Shown: one piece after another, positions 13,136 to 26,485 of the stretch
Layout of the letters: every line of letters begins with the position of its first letter
Numbering within the stretch: the first letter of the stretch is position 1
DNA from: Agelaius tricolor
Lineage: Eukaryota > Chordata > Aves > Passeriformes > Icteridae
NCBI GenBank assembly: GCA_023055355.1
Contig: JALJCS010000024.1
Span: 7,765,501-7,829,500, forward strand
Length of the DNA stretch: 64,000 nucleotides
Direction: 5' to 3'
The notes under the pieces: generated by a model
Seen by the model: the letters and a program-made list of their open reading frames with translations, nothing else
What the model was told of the DNA's origin: nothing
Databases searched by the model: none
Translations under genes and position numbers: made by a program

Positions 13136-13275
13136 GAGGAAAGACCAATATAAGAAGGATCTTATGGGTCCTTCTCTGGAAGGGCCTGCTGGGGTGGTCC
13201 CAGAGGAGGCCACAAGGGTGATCAGAGGACTGCATCACCTCTGCTATGCAGACTGGCTGAGACATCTGGAAAAGC
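13136..13275 (+). mobile_element. CR1 LINE fragment, late ORF2 region, plus orientation
   Basis: The stretch around 13196-13262 (CCCAGAGGAGGCCACAAGGG, GATCAGAGGACTG, CACCTCTGCTATG, GGCTGAGA) closely follows the well-conserved late part of avian CR1 in sense orientation. The upstream part (GAGGAAAGACC...) fits the preceding CR1 segment less well. It is heavily 5'- and 3'-truncated and lies directly beside an antisense CR1 piece. Boundaries are approximate. Confidence 0.75.
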
Positions 13276-13284
13276 AAAGAAAGT

Positions 13285-13420
13285 ACCTCGTCCTTTTCCT
13301 CATCCTTGGTGACAATGTTCCCTCCTGTACCCAATAAAGGATGGAGATTTCCCTTAGCCCTCCTTTTATTGCTAATGTATTTATAAAAACATTCTCTTAT
13401 TACCTTTTACAGCAATGAGC
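13285..13420 (-). mobile_element. CR1 LINE fragment, middle of ORF2, minus orientation
   Basis: The minus strand reads a diverged copy of the CR1 ORF2 stretch between endonuclease and reverse transcriptase: a 'HPLL...GGNIVTKDEEK-EVL' peptide is visible (minus strand from about 13355 down to 13275). The nucleotide signature CCCAATAAAGGATGGAGAT and the following CTCCTTTTATTGCTAATGTA are characteristic of this CR1 part read in antisense. The reading frame continues into the neighbouring fragment only by chance. Confidence 0.8.
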
Positions 13421-14878
13421 TTTACGGAATTTGTGTGTTTCACAATGCTAACCAGCACAAATACATCAATAAGTACATTTTAAAAGTAAATCAAGAGTCA
13501 GGCTGTCTTGAACCTGAGAACATATAGCTGTAGATTTGAAGTGTGCTGGTCAAGATTTCCCAAAAATATCAAAACCAATGTAAAAGCAGCCTCAGTAATT
13601 TGGCACTGACATACAAATGGAAATCTAAAAGCTTCTAAGAAAAATGGAAAAGCTTATAATTCTTTCTGAATGTAACCAAAGGACAATTACAGACCATACC
13701 ACGCCACTAATAAGCTCACAAAAGCATGAGAAAATTTGAAAACAGAAAACCATTAGGGGAATCTTCTGAGTAAGAAACATCAAGTATACATCAGGAAAAA
13801 AACCTCTAAATATATGCTTCCACAGGAATCTATGAAAATTAAAATAGAAATCTAGCTCCAGGGGAGGGTTAGCAACACAAAGGTTAGTGTTTCTATTTTA
13901 TTCTGTATTTTCTTCTCAATAACAGAATTCCATCCTCTTCTTCTAATACTACTCCTGTGCTCACTAAGTTTCATGACAGATAAGTAGGCATTATGCTCAG
14001 TTCTGTCCATATTTATTGCTTTTTCCCCTCTAAAGTAAAACCATTACTTTAAAAATTCAGTGCTAATAAAGAAATTAAATTAGCTGTTATTAAGTAATTC
14101 AAGTAGCATGAAGCTCAAGAGCAGCCTTCCAGATCAATTGTTTTCTCTTTTGGGTATTCAATTGTACTTACATCCATGAAGCACCAGTATCCAAAGCACT
14201 GCCAGAAGTCACAGGATTGATCTTCAATTTATTATTACTTCGAATTTCCTTTGACTCTTGAAATAGTTTATGGGGAGGTTTCAACAGGTAACCACATAAC
14301 CCCAATAGCCCTAAATGGCTACTAAACTGCTTAAGACCAGTCCTCATAGCAGAAAAAAAAAACTATTTAAAGTCAGAGTCTTCATTAAAAAGCAAAAAAA
14401 ACCATGGAGGCTTCTTCACATCTTCAAATAAAGCAGTCACTACTTGAATAGCAAAGCTTCAGACTTGATTTTGGATTTTGAAAAAATAAAAATCTAAATG
14501 TATAGACTAATGTAACCCAAACAACACACCCGCTTACTGGCAGCTTTCCTTCAGCTACAAGAAATTAGACCCTTTATGGGAAGTCTCCTAACTTTGAGTC
14601 AGACCAGCCACCAGGAATTAATGTTTCTGATTCTGTTAAATACATTAAGTTTGTAGCAAACTAGCTTTCAATCAGAGATGGTCAGGCAAAAGGCATCATT
14701 ACAAAATGAATGGAAAGGGAAAATTAGTGAAATATTGTTTAAGTCTGCACATAATTGTAAGCAATGGATTTTAAATGTTCCTTTTGTTCCAAAGGGAATG
14801 GGAACAAATAATTTAACAAGTCATTTAAAAATATACACAAACCCAAAGATTGTCAGAATCTTTTCTGGAAGTAGATCT
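13421..14878. other. Noncoding AT-rich DNA, no gene recognised
   Basis: I see no gene, RNA gene or identifiable transposon between the CR1 pieces and the plus-strand LTR. Open frames are all short. Confidence 0.6.
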
Positions 14879-15228
14879 TGTCACTGTCATATTTTCTGAA
14901 AAATCTCTTTGCCCAGGATTCTTCTCATGGGAAGCTGAGAAGCCTCTGAGAAAAATGAAAACAATAATTATCTGGTTGCTTCTCCTGTGTTTTGCTGCTT
15001 TGGAATGTGTTTGGGGATTCTTTATTCAACATGTGAATTGTTTTGACTTAATGACCAATCATGGTCAGGCTGTGTTGGGATACCTTCTGTAAATATCCTT
15101 TCTCTATTCTTTTTAGTAAAGCATTCTTTAATATAATAAAACACCATAAAATAATAAATTAGCCCTCTAAGAACATGGAGTCAGCTTCATCATTTCCTAT
15201 CTGCCACAGGGGACCCTGAAATACCACA
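14879..15228 (+). mobile_element. Solo LTR, family A, plus orientation
   Basis: Begins TGTCACTGTCAT and ends TACCACA, with the same block order as the other family A LTRs but in the opposite direction: AGGATTCTTCTCATGGGAAG, CTGAGAAGCCTCTGAG, AATAATTATCTGG, TTTGGAATGTGTTTGGGGA, TGACCAATCATGGTCAG, TATTCTTTTTAGTAAAGCAT, AAAATAATAAATTAGCC (AATAAA signal), ACATGGAGTCAG. Flanking hexamers AGATCT and AGACGT match at four of six positions, so a decayed 6-bp target duplication is plausible. Two short open frames overlap it and are not genes. Confidence 0.85.
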
Positions 15229-18200
15229 AGACGTAATATTTGTTGTGATAGGTTTCAGATGCTTAAACAATCAACATTAAAGTTATGGCAAAATTCAGGT
15301 TTTAATAACAATTTGTGTAAACCTTAACACAGTTTCATGACAAGGCTCACTCTGTTATTTACCACATAGATGAGGCATACATAGGAAAACTTGACTAGAA
15401 TCAGCTTAGAATTATTTATACAAGGACCAGGGTTGCAGAAGAGTAAGGGTGCAAAGGATCTAGAGAGGATTTAGCAATCCTTAAGTTCAGTACCAATGGT
15501 ACCATTCAACTCAGGCTACTGTTCAGGTAAATGATTTTCCAAGGCTAAAGAGAATAGCTGCTTATCCTTTTTTTCCCCACCTTGGCTGGGAAGAGGATGC
15601 TCCAGTTACCACCTTTATTGTGCAGGAGCTCTTGGTCAGGGATGCTTCACCACCACAGTGCAAAACTCTTAATGGAAATGGACCCAAAAAGGTGTCTCTG
15701 GATGCAATTTCTAGGAAAACTGCTGAGAAAGAAAAAGAGAAAAGAGCAACCTGATATGAGAAGCATCAGCAAGTAAATCACCCTGCAGCAGGGTTGATTA
15801 AAAAGAAATTTCTTATTAAAAGAAAGAAAATTCTTATTATGTAATCTAATATTAATTACTGTAATTTTAACACTACTTACTAGACCTAAAAGCTTTTACT
15901 GCATTAGTTTTAAGTAGTTTATTGCATTATATTTTTAATTACATGTTTCTGTTGAACTTCTTAACCTCTATGGAAACTTCTAAACCAAGCCAAGTGAAAG
16001 AAAATGTTGACACTGGACCTTTGTACACTTGTCATGGCACAGTATGTACCAAAGTGGTCATTCACAAAACAAAAGCATAAGGACTCGACTCATTCAGGAA
16101 CCAAAGGAAATCATGGGTAATTTCAATGTTAAATTAAGACATAAAATCAGTAAATTATTTGTATACAAATAATAAGAAGATGCCCATGAGAAGAAACTTC
16201 AGTAAAGTAAAAAAAAATTAAACAGAAATCTCACCATATGAAGAAAATGGAGATTAAAATCTGCTGTGTCAGGACATCTATTTCTTTGGCCATAAATCAA
16301 GAAATGGAGTGTATTGCTCTGAAACTGGAATTTGCATAATCCTGAGTATCAACATTAATCTAATTTTCAAATGCATGGAATTAAAAGAAGTTTGTTCTTG
16401 CAACTGGAAATGTTCAGGAAAAGAACGTTCCAGCCATAAACACAGCCTGGCTTTCCTTTTTTATGCTTTCCCCCCCCCCCCCCCCCCCCCTTTTTTCACC
16501 TGTTTTTGTCTTTTTTCTCTTTTTTGATGGGTTTTATTTTTACTCTTGCAAAACACATTGAAGAGTGCTCATTATGCCTCTGTATAAAATAAAAAGAATT
16601 CCTTAAATGGTATATTTATTGCAAACTTCATTGTTTTCTTAACTAGTTTTCATCTCTCTTTTTTATAAGATATATTATAAGATATATTATTTCAATCTTT
16701 TTTTTAAAGGACAATACATATCTAATAGGTTACTTTTAAATGTTCAGTTTAGTTAGAAAACATCTGGATGAATAACAAAGATGTTGTTACTCAAAGCCTG
16801 TCTTTTCATTTAAGTATTGTATTATTGTAATTTTCTAGATGAGACACAGACAGCATGTTAACAAATTGTTTTGCTACTAAAAATACTAAGAAACACTCTC
16901 TCATATTTCTAATACCAAGAAATTGAGATTCTGAAGGCTCTCTTCACCAGGTTAGCCAGTAGCCTGAGTGAGATAGAGCTTCAGATGCAGACTCCAGGTA
17001 GTCTATTTAGACTGCTCCAGATGAAATTGAGATGTCTGTATGTGAGTAAATGTTTAAAGCTCCCATTATAGCTACTGGAGTCTGAAAGTTTCAGTCTCAA
17101 ACAAATGAATAGGTGCCTACTGTGAGCAGGATCCCACACACAAGTTATTTAGGAACATGTTCCTTCTTTCCTTTCCAATTGAAGTACAACCAGTGCCCAG
17201 AATAAAGTCACATTTTAATATATTTTTGTCATTCATGTCCAGTAGTTTTATTCTTTGGTGAGACAGCACTTCAAGGAGCTATCTACATAGTCATGCTCAA
17301 AGTGAGATGTGCAGACATTCACAAATTCCCTGCCTAGAGGAAAGTAAGAATAAAAGGGCAGCTTTGTCAGACACTCTTTGCTGGTGTCAAATTAAAGCTG
17401 CAAGGTCTGGATTTGAGGCTGACACTGGTACCTGCTCAGTGGTTTCAGAGACTTTAGTGTCTCAGCAGGGATACTGCACTTGTGAATTAGCACACAGCAG
17501 CAGCAGCCTGCACTCATTCTTTGGGGATGCTTCTGAGCCCCCTTGACCATTGGGATTAAATAAATTCAGAAGCAGTCCCCAACTACCCACTCCTGCTCTT
17601 TGGAAAGTTTCTGCTTTTCCAACCCTCCTGCTGTGACCCAGTCACCAGCCAAAACCAGTGCCCTGGGAGGCTGTGGGGAGCCTCTTTATGCAATGCTGCA
17701 AGAGGTGTTTGCCAGAGCAGTGGTTTGCAATAAGCTGTGTAAGCATGTTCCTGGAATTCAGTGCATTAATCACGCTGCATTTCGTTCCCAGGGCAGCACG
17801 CTGCAGGGTGGTTATGGAATCAATTTTGACAGAGGGGAGAAAGTTCAGGCTCAGGAACTCCAAGATTTCAGAATTTCCCAAGACCATTAGATTAGGCTGT
17901 TTTTTTCCTTATGCTCCAAAACATGGATGTTTTGTGAAACAAATCTCAAAATAAACTTCATTTGACTCATATACTACATTTATGAGTATAAGCAGAATTT
18001 GAAGCTCATAGCCTATACCTTAATATTTTTTCCAGGGCCCAGATACTTCTGTTCTTTTAGCAGACAGAATGAACATATAAAATAACACAGGCAAAGACAC
18101 CCTGGCTTGGTGGGGAACAGGTTCAAACTCTGCAAAGCTCTGCCCATAGCTATTATGCACAGTAAGGCTCACAGTATTGGCAGTTCCCCCCAACTCTGTC

Positions 18201-21200
18201 GGCTTTGCACATTCTGGTAACTTACAGCACCTAAACAGAAATGAAATTTCTAAAGGAGCAAAATTAATAATATTCTCAAAGAGAATTTCATGAGGCTTTA
18301 AAAAAACCCTAATTTAAAATGTTCTTTTTTAATCACGAATTTTGCAAAGGACATTCTGTAATACAGAATTTATTCATTCACTTAAAATGCCCAAGATCTG
18401 CCAAACTATGAATTAATAATGATAGCTAGTCTTTTATGTCAAATCAATCTTACCACTTTCCCTCCTGGGGGAAAGTTCGTGATATTTTGTTATTTGCTTC
18501 AAGTGATTTCAGTGGACTTAAGGCACGCAAGTTCAGCAGTGGATACTTTGAACCCTGCCCTGCCTTTCTCAGCAAGGTGATAGTGGAGTCTGTGACATCT
18601 ATTTGTTTGTGCTTGGGTGTGGGGATCTCTGGCTTGTTACTGTGTCCCTTATGGGAATGATTCCAGTAGCTTCAATGAATGCAGGATCAAGCAATTAAAT
18701 GGAGGGGAAAGCAAATGACTTAGGGCAAAAGACAAATAAATGTAGGTTTATAGGCTGCAAAATGGAACAAGGACACAGCCAAGGAAAGGTGAGGTTAGTT
18801 CATCATCCAGGGCTGCATTTCAAAGATTGATCTGTCCAAAAGGAGAGAGAAAGAGGACCTGGTTTCATTAGTACAAACACAGAACAAAACTGCACAGAAC
18901 GAGAGATACTTCTGTGTCTTCCCCTTTGATAAGTCAATGGCAAAGGACCAAACACATAAAACAAGTTTGGGACAGTAAATCCCACATTGTAATCCTACTC
19001 CCCATCTCCACCCAAAAATGACTGCTGGACTCTCTTCAAAGACAGGATTTGTGGCCAGAGTACTCACTTTTTTTTTTTTCCCCTTGCAGTCCATGTAGCA
19101 TAAAGTATGGGCATAGTTGAGGGAGCAAAGGCTGGGAAAGTCCCAAAGGTGTAGCTCATTCACAGGTTTCTGCCAAAGAATAGAGGTTCAGAAAAAGGAG
19201 GTGTAGAGACACCCCCTGGCCAGGACTGCCTACAGATTTTTCCTAACACATTATTTAGAGGTAATGTTTGTGCCTGAGACAGCAGTGAGCTGAGCTCAAC
19301 CCAACACCCCAGTGTCCCTCACCAACACAACACACCTGCTTACACCCCTCTCCAACCACATTTCCTTCACCAGCACCCTAAAAACAGCCTGGGATCCTCC
19401 CCAAGTTGCTGCATCCCAGTGAGTGACCTGGGGCTTCCCCTGCTGCCCTCACACCCCACTGAGAGCAGCTCATCCTGTGACCCCACCAGTGCAGCCATTA
19501 ATCCAGGAGAGAACAGGAGGGGCAGCCTGAAAACACAGCACTGCAGCCAAGCAAAACAATTTGGGCTTTTTTTATAGCATGTTCTAAAAGATCTGGAAGG
19601 ACATGCTTTCTGCTTATCTGCCTTCCAAATAACCTCTTGCCTGTTCCTCATTAGTGCACATTAACACAAGCTGGGGAGACAACCTGGCATTACAAAGGAT
19701 ACTAAGGGATTATGAGCTTCTGTGGTTTGTAAAATGTAAATTTACACTTGAGGGCAGGCAGGGGACATCAGATATCTCTGTTTCCCCTGCAGGGATTTTT
19801 GGAAATTGCTCCATATCAGATCATGCAGTGGAAAATGCTTTCAGGCCTGGAGCATGAGGTAAGGAGTCAACTGAGCAACACAGAACACAAAGGGGACAGA
19901 CTTCTCAAAGACTGGATGGAGCCTGACTCACCTCAGGAGGGTTTTTCTAAATCACATTGGGTGTTTTATTGATGATACTTTCATACTTTCAGTTGAAGTC
20001 AGTGACCTGGTAAACATTTGATTTATTGTGAGTTTGACCACTGAAAAAGAGCTGCTCACCACTCAGCTCTGGCAGGTTGAGCCAGTTTCAGCAAGGCTTG
20101 ACTGCAACCTACCTTCAGGTACAGATGGTTCAGATGTTACCTCCAGTGCTGTTTTCTGAGCAGATAGGTAGAAATCCTCTAAAAGCCCTGACTGCAGGAC
20201 AGAGATTTTGCCTATTCTGGGCTGAGACAACGTTGGGCTTTCCCTCTATCCAATAGTTTGTGGCAGGGCTGAGCAAAAGGAATCTTGAATAGGTTATGTG
20301 AAGAGCTTCCCACCTCAGTACAAGCAGATTGTGGCAAGAGGTCCTGCCTTTACCTTCCTACATATGTGTGCAGATGAAGGATGAGTCCACCCAGCCACAT
20401 GCATGCATAACTCCAGCCCATCTGATTGCTTTTATTCTCAGTGCTCAGACACATAACAGCAATATTTGAGTCTAAGCACAAAGCTGTTTTACTGTGGTAG
20501 AAGACATTATGTTTTCTTTGCATTTGATAGGGGCTGAGCATGTACCAGTACCCAGTCACAGCTGATTTTGTGGGATCCCAAAGAAGCACTGGCAGTAAAG
20601 CTGTGGAATTAGGGTTGCATGGCACACCTGAAATGTTTTGCTCAGGGCACAGGCGTCCCCAGTCCCAGGGGCTTGGTTCTTGATGCTCAGCCAGTAATGA
20701 ATCCCATCATATCCTCATCACCACACCATGTGGTGAGGACACCAGCTGCTCTGCAGGGTCATTGCTCACCAGGTTACGTGGGTACCACAGCCTCCAGCTT
20801 TTGCTGCTCAGGGATCTAAACCATGCTGGTTGACACAAACACCTCCTGCACATCTAATTCTTATCACATTCAGAACTTTTGTTTCTTTTTCATTCAGTGA
20901 AAAATGGCTGATGGCTGTGGTGACAAATGAGCATCTTCCTCTGTCAGAGCCAAATTCTGTGGGGAGTGACAGGTAGAGCTGAGCTTGCTTCCCAACAGGG
21001 AGCCCCTGAAAGTCCTTTCTCTCTGCTTTCCTATGAGGCTATGCTGCTTTGAGGAAACATTTCTGAGGAAAGCTATGAGTAGTGAGAAAGCACAAGCTGT
21101 ACTTTACAATGCTGAATAATTCACACATCAGTATATGGACAGAAAGCTGTAAATTATTTCACACTTAGATGAAAGATAAACTATCTTATTATAAGAAATT

Positions 21201-24200
21201 AACTGATATAGGCTCACTTATCTCCTGGGCTTCATGTCTGAACCTAGCCTGAAGAGATGGATACATAATTCCCATGTCAAGCAACAGCATTGCTATTGGT
21301 CTAAAAGTATATCAAGAGAAGACATCCTTGTAATCTGAAGACATACATAATTTACTGTTACACATCTATATCATTCTGCTATTTTGTACAGAAACCCAGA
21401 TTTACACAACAGCATTTAATAAATACAGCTCTTGGCATTAGCTGGATTGTCATATATTTTACAAGAATTTCAAGCCTTACTTAACTTAGAGTTGCTGCAA
21501 TGCACAGAGGTACCATGGAGTCAGAATTCATCTAATCCCCTGAGGTAAAACAAATGTCACAGGTAGCAGCCAGGTCCTCCTCCTCTGAAATGCCTCCACC
21601 AAACATCAGTGCCAGGAACCAATGCTGACCTATGCTGAGGCATTTTGACTTCTGCTTGATGTTGCAATGATATTCCCAGCACTCTTGTTAAAATTCATGG
21701 GCTCAGCTCAGCTCCTGAGTCTGTTCCAAGCTCAAAAGCACTTCTGTCCTCTACTAGAACCTGCTGTGGTCTCTGCTATGATTTACTAACTTCATATATC
21801 TGATTTCAAGGTTCATTAGAATTTTTTCAAGTGGAAGACTTTGTGACAACTGGCAGAGTCTGGATATAGCAGGGAGTAAACACTCAAAACCCAGACTGAG
21901 GAATTAACCTGAAAGTATCCAAATCCATGGATGTGTGTTGTGAGTCCCTCTTCCCTAATGCTGTCTAGTGAATCTGCTCTATACAGGAGCAAAGGAAAAC
22001 TATGGCCCATGAAGGAAATTACAAAATATAAAGGGAGAATTTATACCTCTACAAATGAAAAAGGTGAATAGATTTGGTCCTATCTTCCATGTACAAATAC
22101 ATGGAATACTGTACAGGAACATAAGACTGGACAGGAATTCTTCCATTGTCATGCCCAGTGTCCCAGGCACAATTTAATCTGCTAGAGATTTGACTCCCCC
22201 TGTCTCTTCAGCTGACAAATCTGACTTTGCCTGTTTCTCATACCATCATCTCCCTCTTACACACAGAGGCAATTAATAGCACAGAAGGGTGCTTGGAAAG
22301 ACACAATACAACTTCTTTCTGTGCTGTTCTGGGGAGCTTTACCCAGTGAGGACTCCTCCTGCAAAGCCCACAGAAAATAAGGCCACCATAGCTCACATAT
22401 CCACTTTCCAGACACCTTTATCTCCATCTGGCTGGAAGTTCCTGAGGAGGATCATCTCTGAAGATGTGTTTATGATTCTAGTCCATCCTTATGTAACATT
22501 ATACACTGTAGTCATTGCTAATATCAACAGCTATTTCACTACCAATTCTCAATTTGCAAAGCACAGTGTCTGCAAATTACCCTTGATTTTTTTGCATCAT
22601 TTACAGAAAACAAACCTCCCAAAAAATGTCAACATGTCCATCTTATTTTTCACTGCAGCCTACTTATAATTCAGCATTTTTGAAACACTAGATTTGCTTA
22701 TTGCTGTCTTTGCACAGAATAATGTTCTGTTATCATAGTATTTATATCAGAAAATACCAACAGCTAAATTTGTAAAAACAAAGTTGAATAACATTGGATT
22801 GATTTGAATACACTTTGATTAGCAACCATAAAAGGTTGCTTATAAAATAGAATGGCCTGGAACTGCAGCTTCCCATTTCCTGATATCACAGATGTCCTGT
22901 TATTATGTCTCAGTCAACAGATATGCCAACAGCATGGCAGCTACCAGACTTTGTAAACTTCCTCCAAAGTTTGTATTGCCAACTATTCTGACTATGATAT
23001 GGACTCCCACAATTACTTCCACCAGAAAATACAATAATTTGTAAGAGGTAGAAACCTGTTGGATATAAGCCAGTACTCCTGTATTGGTAAAATATTAGTA
23101 ACTTAATAACAATATATCAGATGCTTTAACATGAAGGAAAGGCTAAAAATAGCTGTCATTATCCCAGGTGGAAAGACAGAAATTATCTTTCAGACTTATC
23201 TCTAAATTAGCATTTACAAATCAGCAAAGACTGAGTCCAGTCTGAGGATCATCAATACACACTTCAGTCTGGAACTCAGCAGAAAGGTATCATTGACCCA
23301 ACTGAAACTCAAGTTTGATCATCTTTTTCAGTTTCAACAAGGGGACAAATGGCTAAAAGATGTGGCTGGAACCCCTGATTCTTGTCTGCCCTTCCTCTTG
23401 CTGTGAGACCTGTGTTTACTACTGGTTGGCTGAAGGCTAAAATCTCTACAAAGTACCTGTTTGTTTGCCTATTTCTGCTGTCATTTTTGTAGAGCTCCCC
23501 TGTTTCTCTGTGTAATCAGATACTGTGTGTTTATTAACCATTAGCACAGATCCCTCCAGGAAAGAGACAATGCAGTACTTACATGAAACAGGACTCAATA
23601 CATGAGGTTTAGGTTCTACCAGATGGCCAATGTAAAAAAACCCCATCACTGTGTGTTTGCCAGCAGTTCCACCAGGACAATATCCCCAGAACATGAATGA
23701 AGTAGTGACTCCATGCACACGTGTCCCTCTTGGTGTTCTTGTGGTTCAGGAGTCCCTGGGGGCTCCTGCACAGTGTTCCAGTGCCTCAGGCTGGAGCAGC
23801 CTCCAGGTGCCCACCAGCTCCAGGGGCAGGATGCTCTGCTTGCTCAGAACCAAAAATCAGTGATGAAGAGACAAGAAAATGTACCTTATCTGTACCATAT
23901 CTTGCTTGTAAGTAAATAGAGAATCCAGGTTTCCAGCTTGGCCAGTCCAGTTTTGCCATAAACAATGCATTCACTGTAACCTGTAGCCCCCTGAAGTGAA
24001 ATATTGAAATAAACATATAACATTAATTTCTTCCAGAAGGTGCATTTATCTCATTTAATAGTTTCAGAGCCACATTTCCTTCTCCTTCCTCCAAAAGCCA
24101 ATCTTGCTGCTAGAGATTGATTTTATTCTGTTATTTCCTAATACTCTGGGTAGTCAAAACCAAAGTGTTATTTCTACTTGGCTTGATCTTCTGTTCTTGA

Positions 24201-26119
24201 ATTAATGCAATCTGTTCCAGAGGTAAACATCATGACTATTTAATAAAAGATACATCTATATTGAAGGGCAAAGCCAGGCATTGTGACAACAAACCTGGTA
24301 CCTCAGGCCACAGAATAACAGATGAAATTATTTAAACACAAGAATTTGTTGTGGCATCTTGCAGGGGCTTGAAGATAATTTCACTCATTTCCCATAGGAG
24401 ACAGATCTCAACTTAATAAAATTTTTCTTAAGAAAAAGAGAATAACAAATGAGGATTTTACTGACAGACTGAGGAAATACTGCTTGTGAATTATTTTTGA
24501 CACAGATTCAAAAGTTACAGGCAAAAAGAACATTTCCTTTGTTTATGAATACAAGCTTCACTTTATTGAGATTCTGCTGTTTTTTAATAGATAGGTCAAA
24601 ACAAGTTTAAATGATTCCCTGTGTTTTCATGGCGCATTGCTTTGCATTTGAAATTGGGCATGGGAACCACCCCAAGGAGAATGGCAAGGCAAGAGGTTTG
24701 CCTCTGAGCCAGGGAGAATTTCATGGCCTGACAAGGGTGTGTGTGCCCGTGCTCTGGGGGGTGTGGGGCACAGCCACTGATATCACCAGCACCCACTGCT
24801 TTCAACCAGTCATGAACTTCATTACTTTTCAAGTATGTTGGATTATGGTATTACAAATACAAGGAACAACTAGGATCAGCTAAACTACCTTCTTAAAATC
24901 CATTAGGTGGTCCTAAGGCAGGACATCAAGCAACACGGAGAGAAAAATGAAAATTGGACATAGGAATAGGCAGAATAATTTGACAGAATGATGTGTTTGC
25001 AAAATGTAATCATTCTAGATGTATTCTAGGCAAAAAGTGTTTTGTACAGCTAGATTGCAGCAATTGTCAATGTATCTAAATATGAATGAAGGTACACAGA
25101 AAAGACACTTTAAATTACATGACAACCCCACTTCTGAAATACCCTTGTCTTTCTTCCCTTTCTTTTTTTCTTATGTGAACTTGCTTACACAGACACATAA
25201 TTTCATAAATTGAAATTCATAAATTGTCAGTTTGGAAATATTCAACCTGCAGTGAAGAAGTTTCATTCTCTAACACTGAAATAGTAAATTAGATTACAAA
25301 TATATTAATAGAATAATATTTACATTACTATAATATAGAACTGAAAAGTCAGAATTCTCACGTGAAATCAACTTGCAAATATAATTCAATTTAAATTAGT
25401 TGCATTTTCTCAAAGATTTTTTTCCTCTGGCCTACAACAAATATAGGACCAGGGTGGATCCCTGAAGGAGTTAGGCAATAAGCTACAGTTGGTGCTGCTT
25501 TACATGATTAATGTCAAGATCTGAATGATCAGAACCCAAACTCAGTTTCTGCCCAGCCTCTCAGTGCACTGAGAGCTGTTTTCAGCACCAGCATTTCTCA
25601 TGTGCCCTAACCTGTCTCAGCATGGGTGGCAGCTGTGATGCCACTTCCATCTGAAAGGACCTGCATTTCCACATGTACTGCTTCAGAGTGCTGACGAGAG
25701 CTAAGGTCTCCTCAGAAGGAGCCACAAACTTTGAATAAGGCTCTATACATGCTGCTTATCACTTGCTGTCAACCACAGTTTAGCACACAGCCATTTTCTG
25801 TGAGTGGAGAGTTTGTAGTCCCACAGTGTCTTCTGCCCAAAGGCAATCAAGTGTGTGTTTTCTATATGAGTCCCCTTACCACTAAGCTAAGAATTGTTTT
25901 GGGAAGGGGCCAGACTGACCCAGGGAGACTGAGGGAATTCTTCTCAAATCTGGCTTAGGTTAAAGTCTCAGTGAAGCCTATGATTCTCCTGAGAGGAAGC
26001 TGTGGCATTCCTTGAGAAGCAGAGAAACCTGCACTGCAGTTCTTGGCTACTTGATTTTGCACCAAGGAGTTACTTGGCTGTGACAGGAGGCAGGAATGAG
26101 GAGGTGCCATGACAGTCAT
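15229..26119. other. Noncoding DNA, no gene recognised
   Basis: About 10.9 kb without a supportable gene. The longest open frames are about 120 codons and lack recognisable domains. The visible structure is a 21-base poly-C tract at 16470 and a short T/C run at 19066-19083. Somewhat G+C-richer patches occur at 17400-17830, 19300-19530, 20600-20820 and 23640-23850. No transposon could be named with confidence, though old CR1 debris could be present. Confidence 0.5.
16470..16490. repeat. Poly-C tract of 21 bases
   Basis: Twenty-one consecutive cytosines followed by a T-rich stretch. The complementary strand is a G21 run, able to form G-quadruplex structures. Such runs are hard to sequence, so the exact length may be unreliable. 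Confidence 0.95.
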
Positions 26120-26485
26120 GCCGTGTCACCTTTGTGCTTGCTCCCTCTCTTTCTGGTCAAGTGAATATTTGATTAGCTGATATAAAGTCAAAGGATTTCA
26201 GATAGAGTCAGTTGCAGAAAACAGGAGAGTTTTACACGGCCGCATTTGTCGCCCCTCAAGCGAAACACGAAACCCCCTGTTTGTGATCAGTCCTACTCTT
26301 AGAAAAGAGCAAACCCAAAATACCCAATACTTTTATTGATGTTTTAGGAGACACGTCCCCCATTAGAGGAGTCATTGTCTCTGCTGTGTTTGGAAGAACA
26401 AAGGGTCAGTGGCAGAGGGAGGGCAGCGAGCAGCGTTACCTCATGCAGGATGAGAGGAGAGCTCAGGAGGCACTCACAGGAACGT
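26120..26485. other. Isolated CpG cluster in CpG-poor DNA
   Basis: About ten CpG dinucleotides in about 365 bases, five of them within 33 bases at 26237-26269 (ACACGGCCGC, TTGTCGCC, AGCGAAACACG). The surrounding tens of kilobases are strongly CpG-depleted. No open frame or transposon signature explains it. It could be a distal regulatory element kept unmethylated, or part of a young unidentified insertion. The sequence alone does not decide. Confidence 0.4.

Noticed and set aside
13131..13334. 67-codon minus-strand frame starting MGTGGNIVTKDEEK
   Set aside because: The start matches a CR1 LINE ORF2 segment, and the rest runs antisense through another CR1 piece. It is a transposon remnant.
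12433..15228. The two LTRs as the ends of one provirus
   Set aside because: They point in opposite directions, have different flanking hexamers and no retroviral genes between them, so they are independent insertions.
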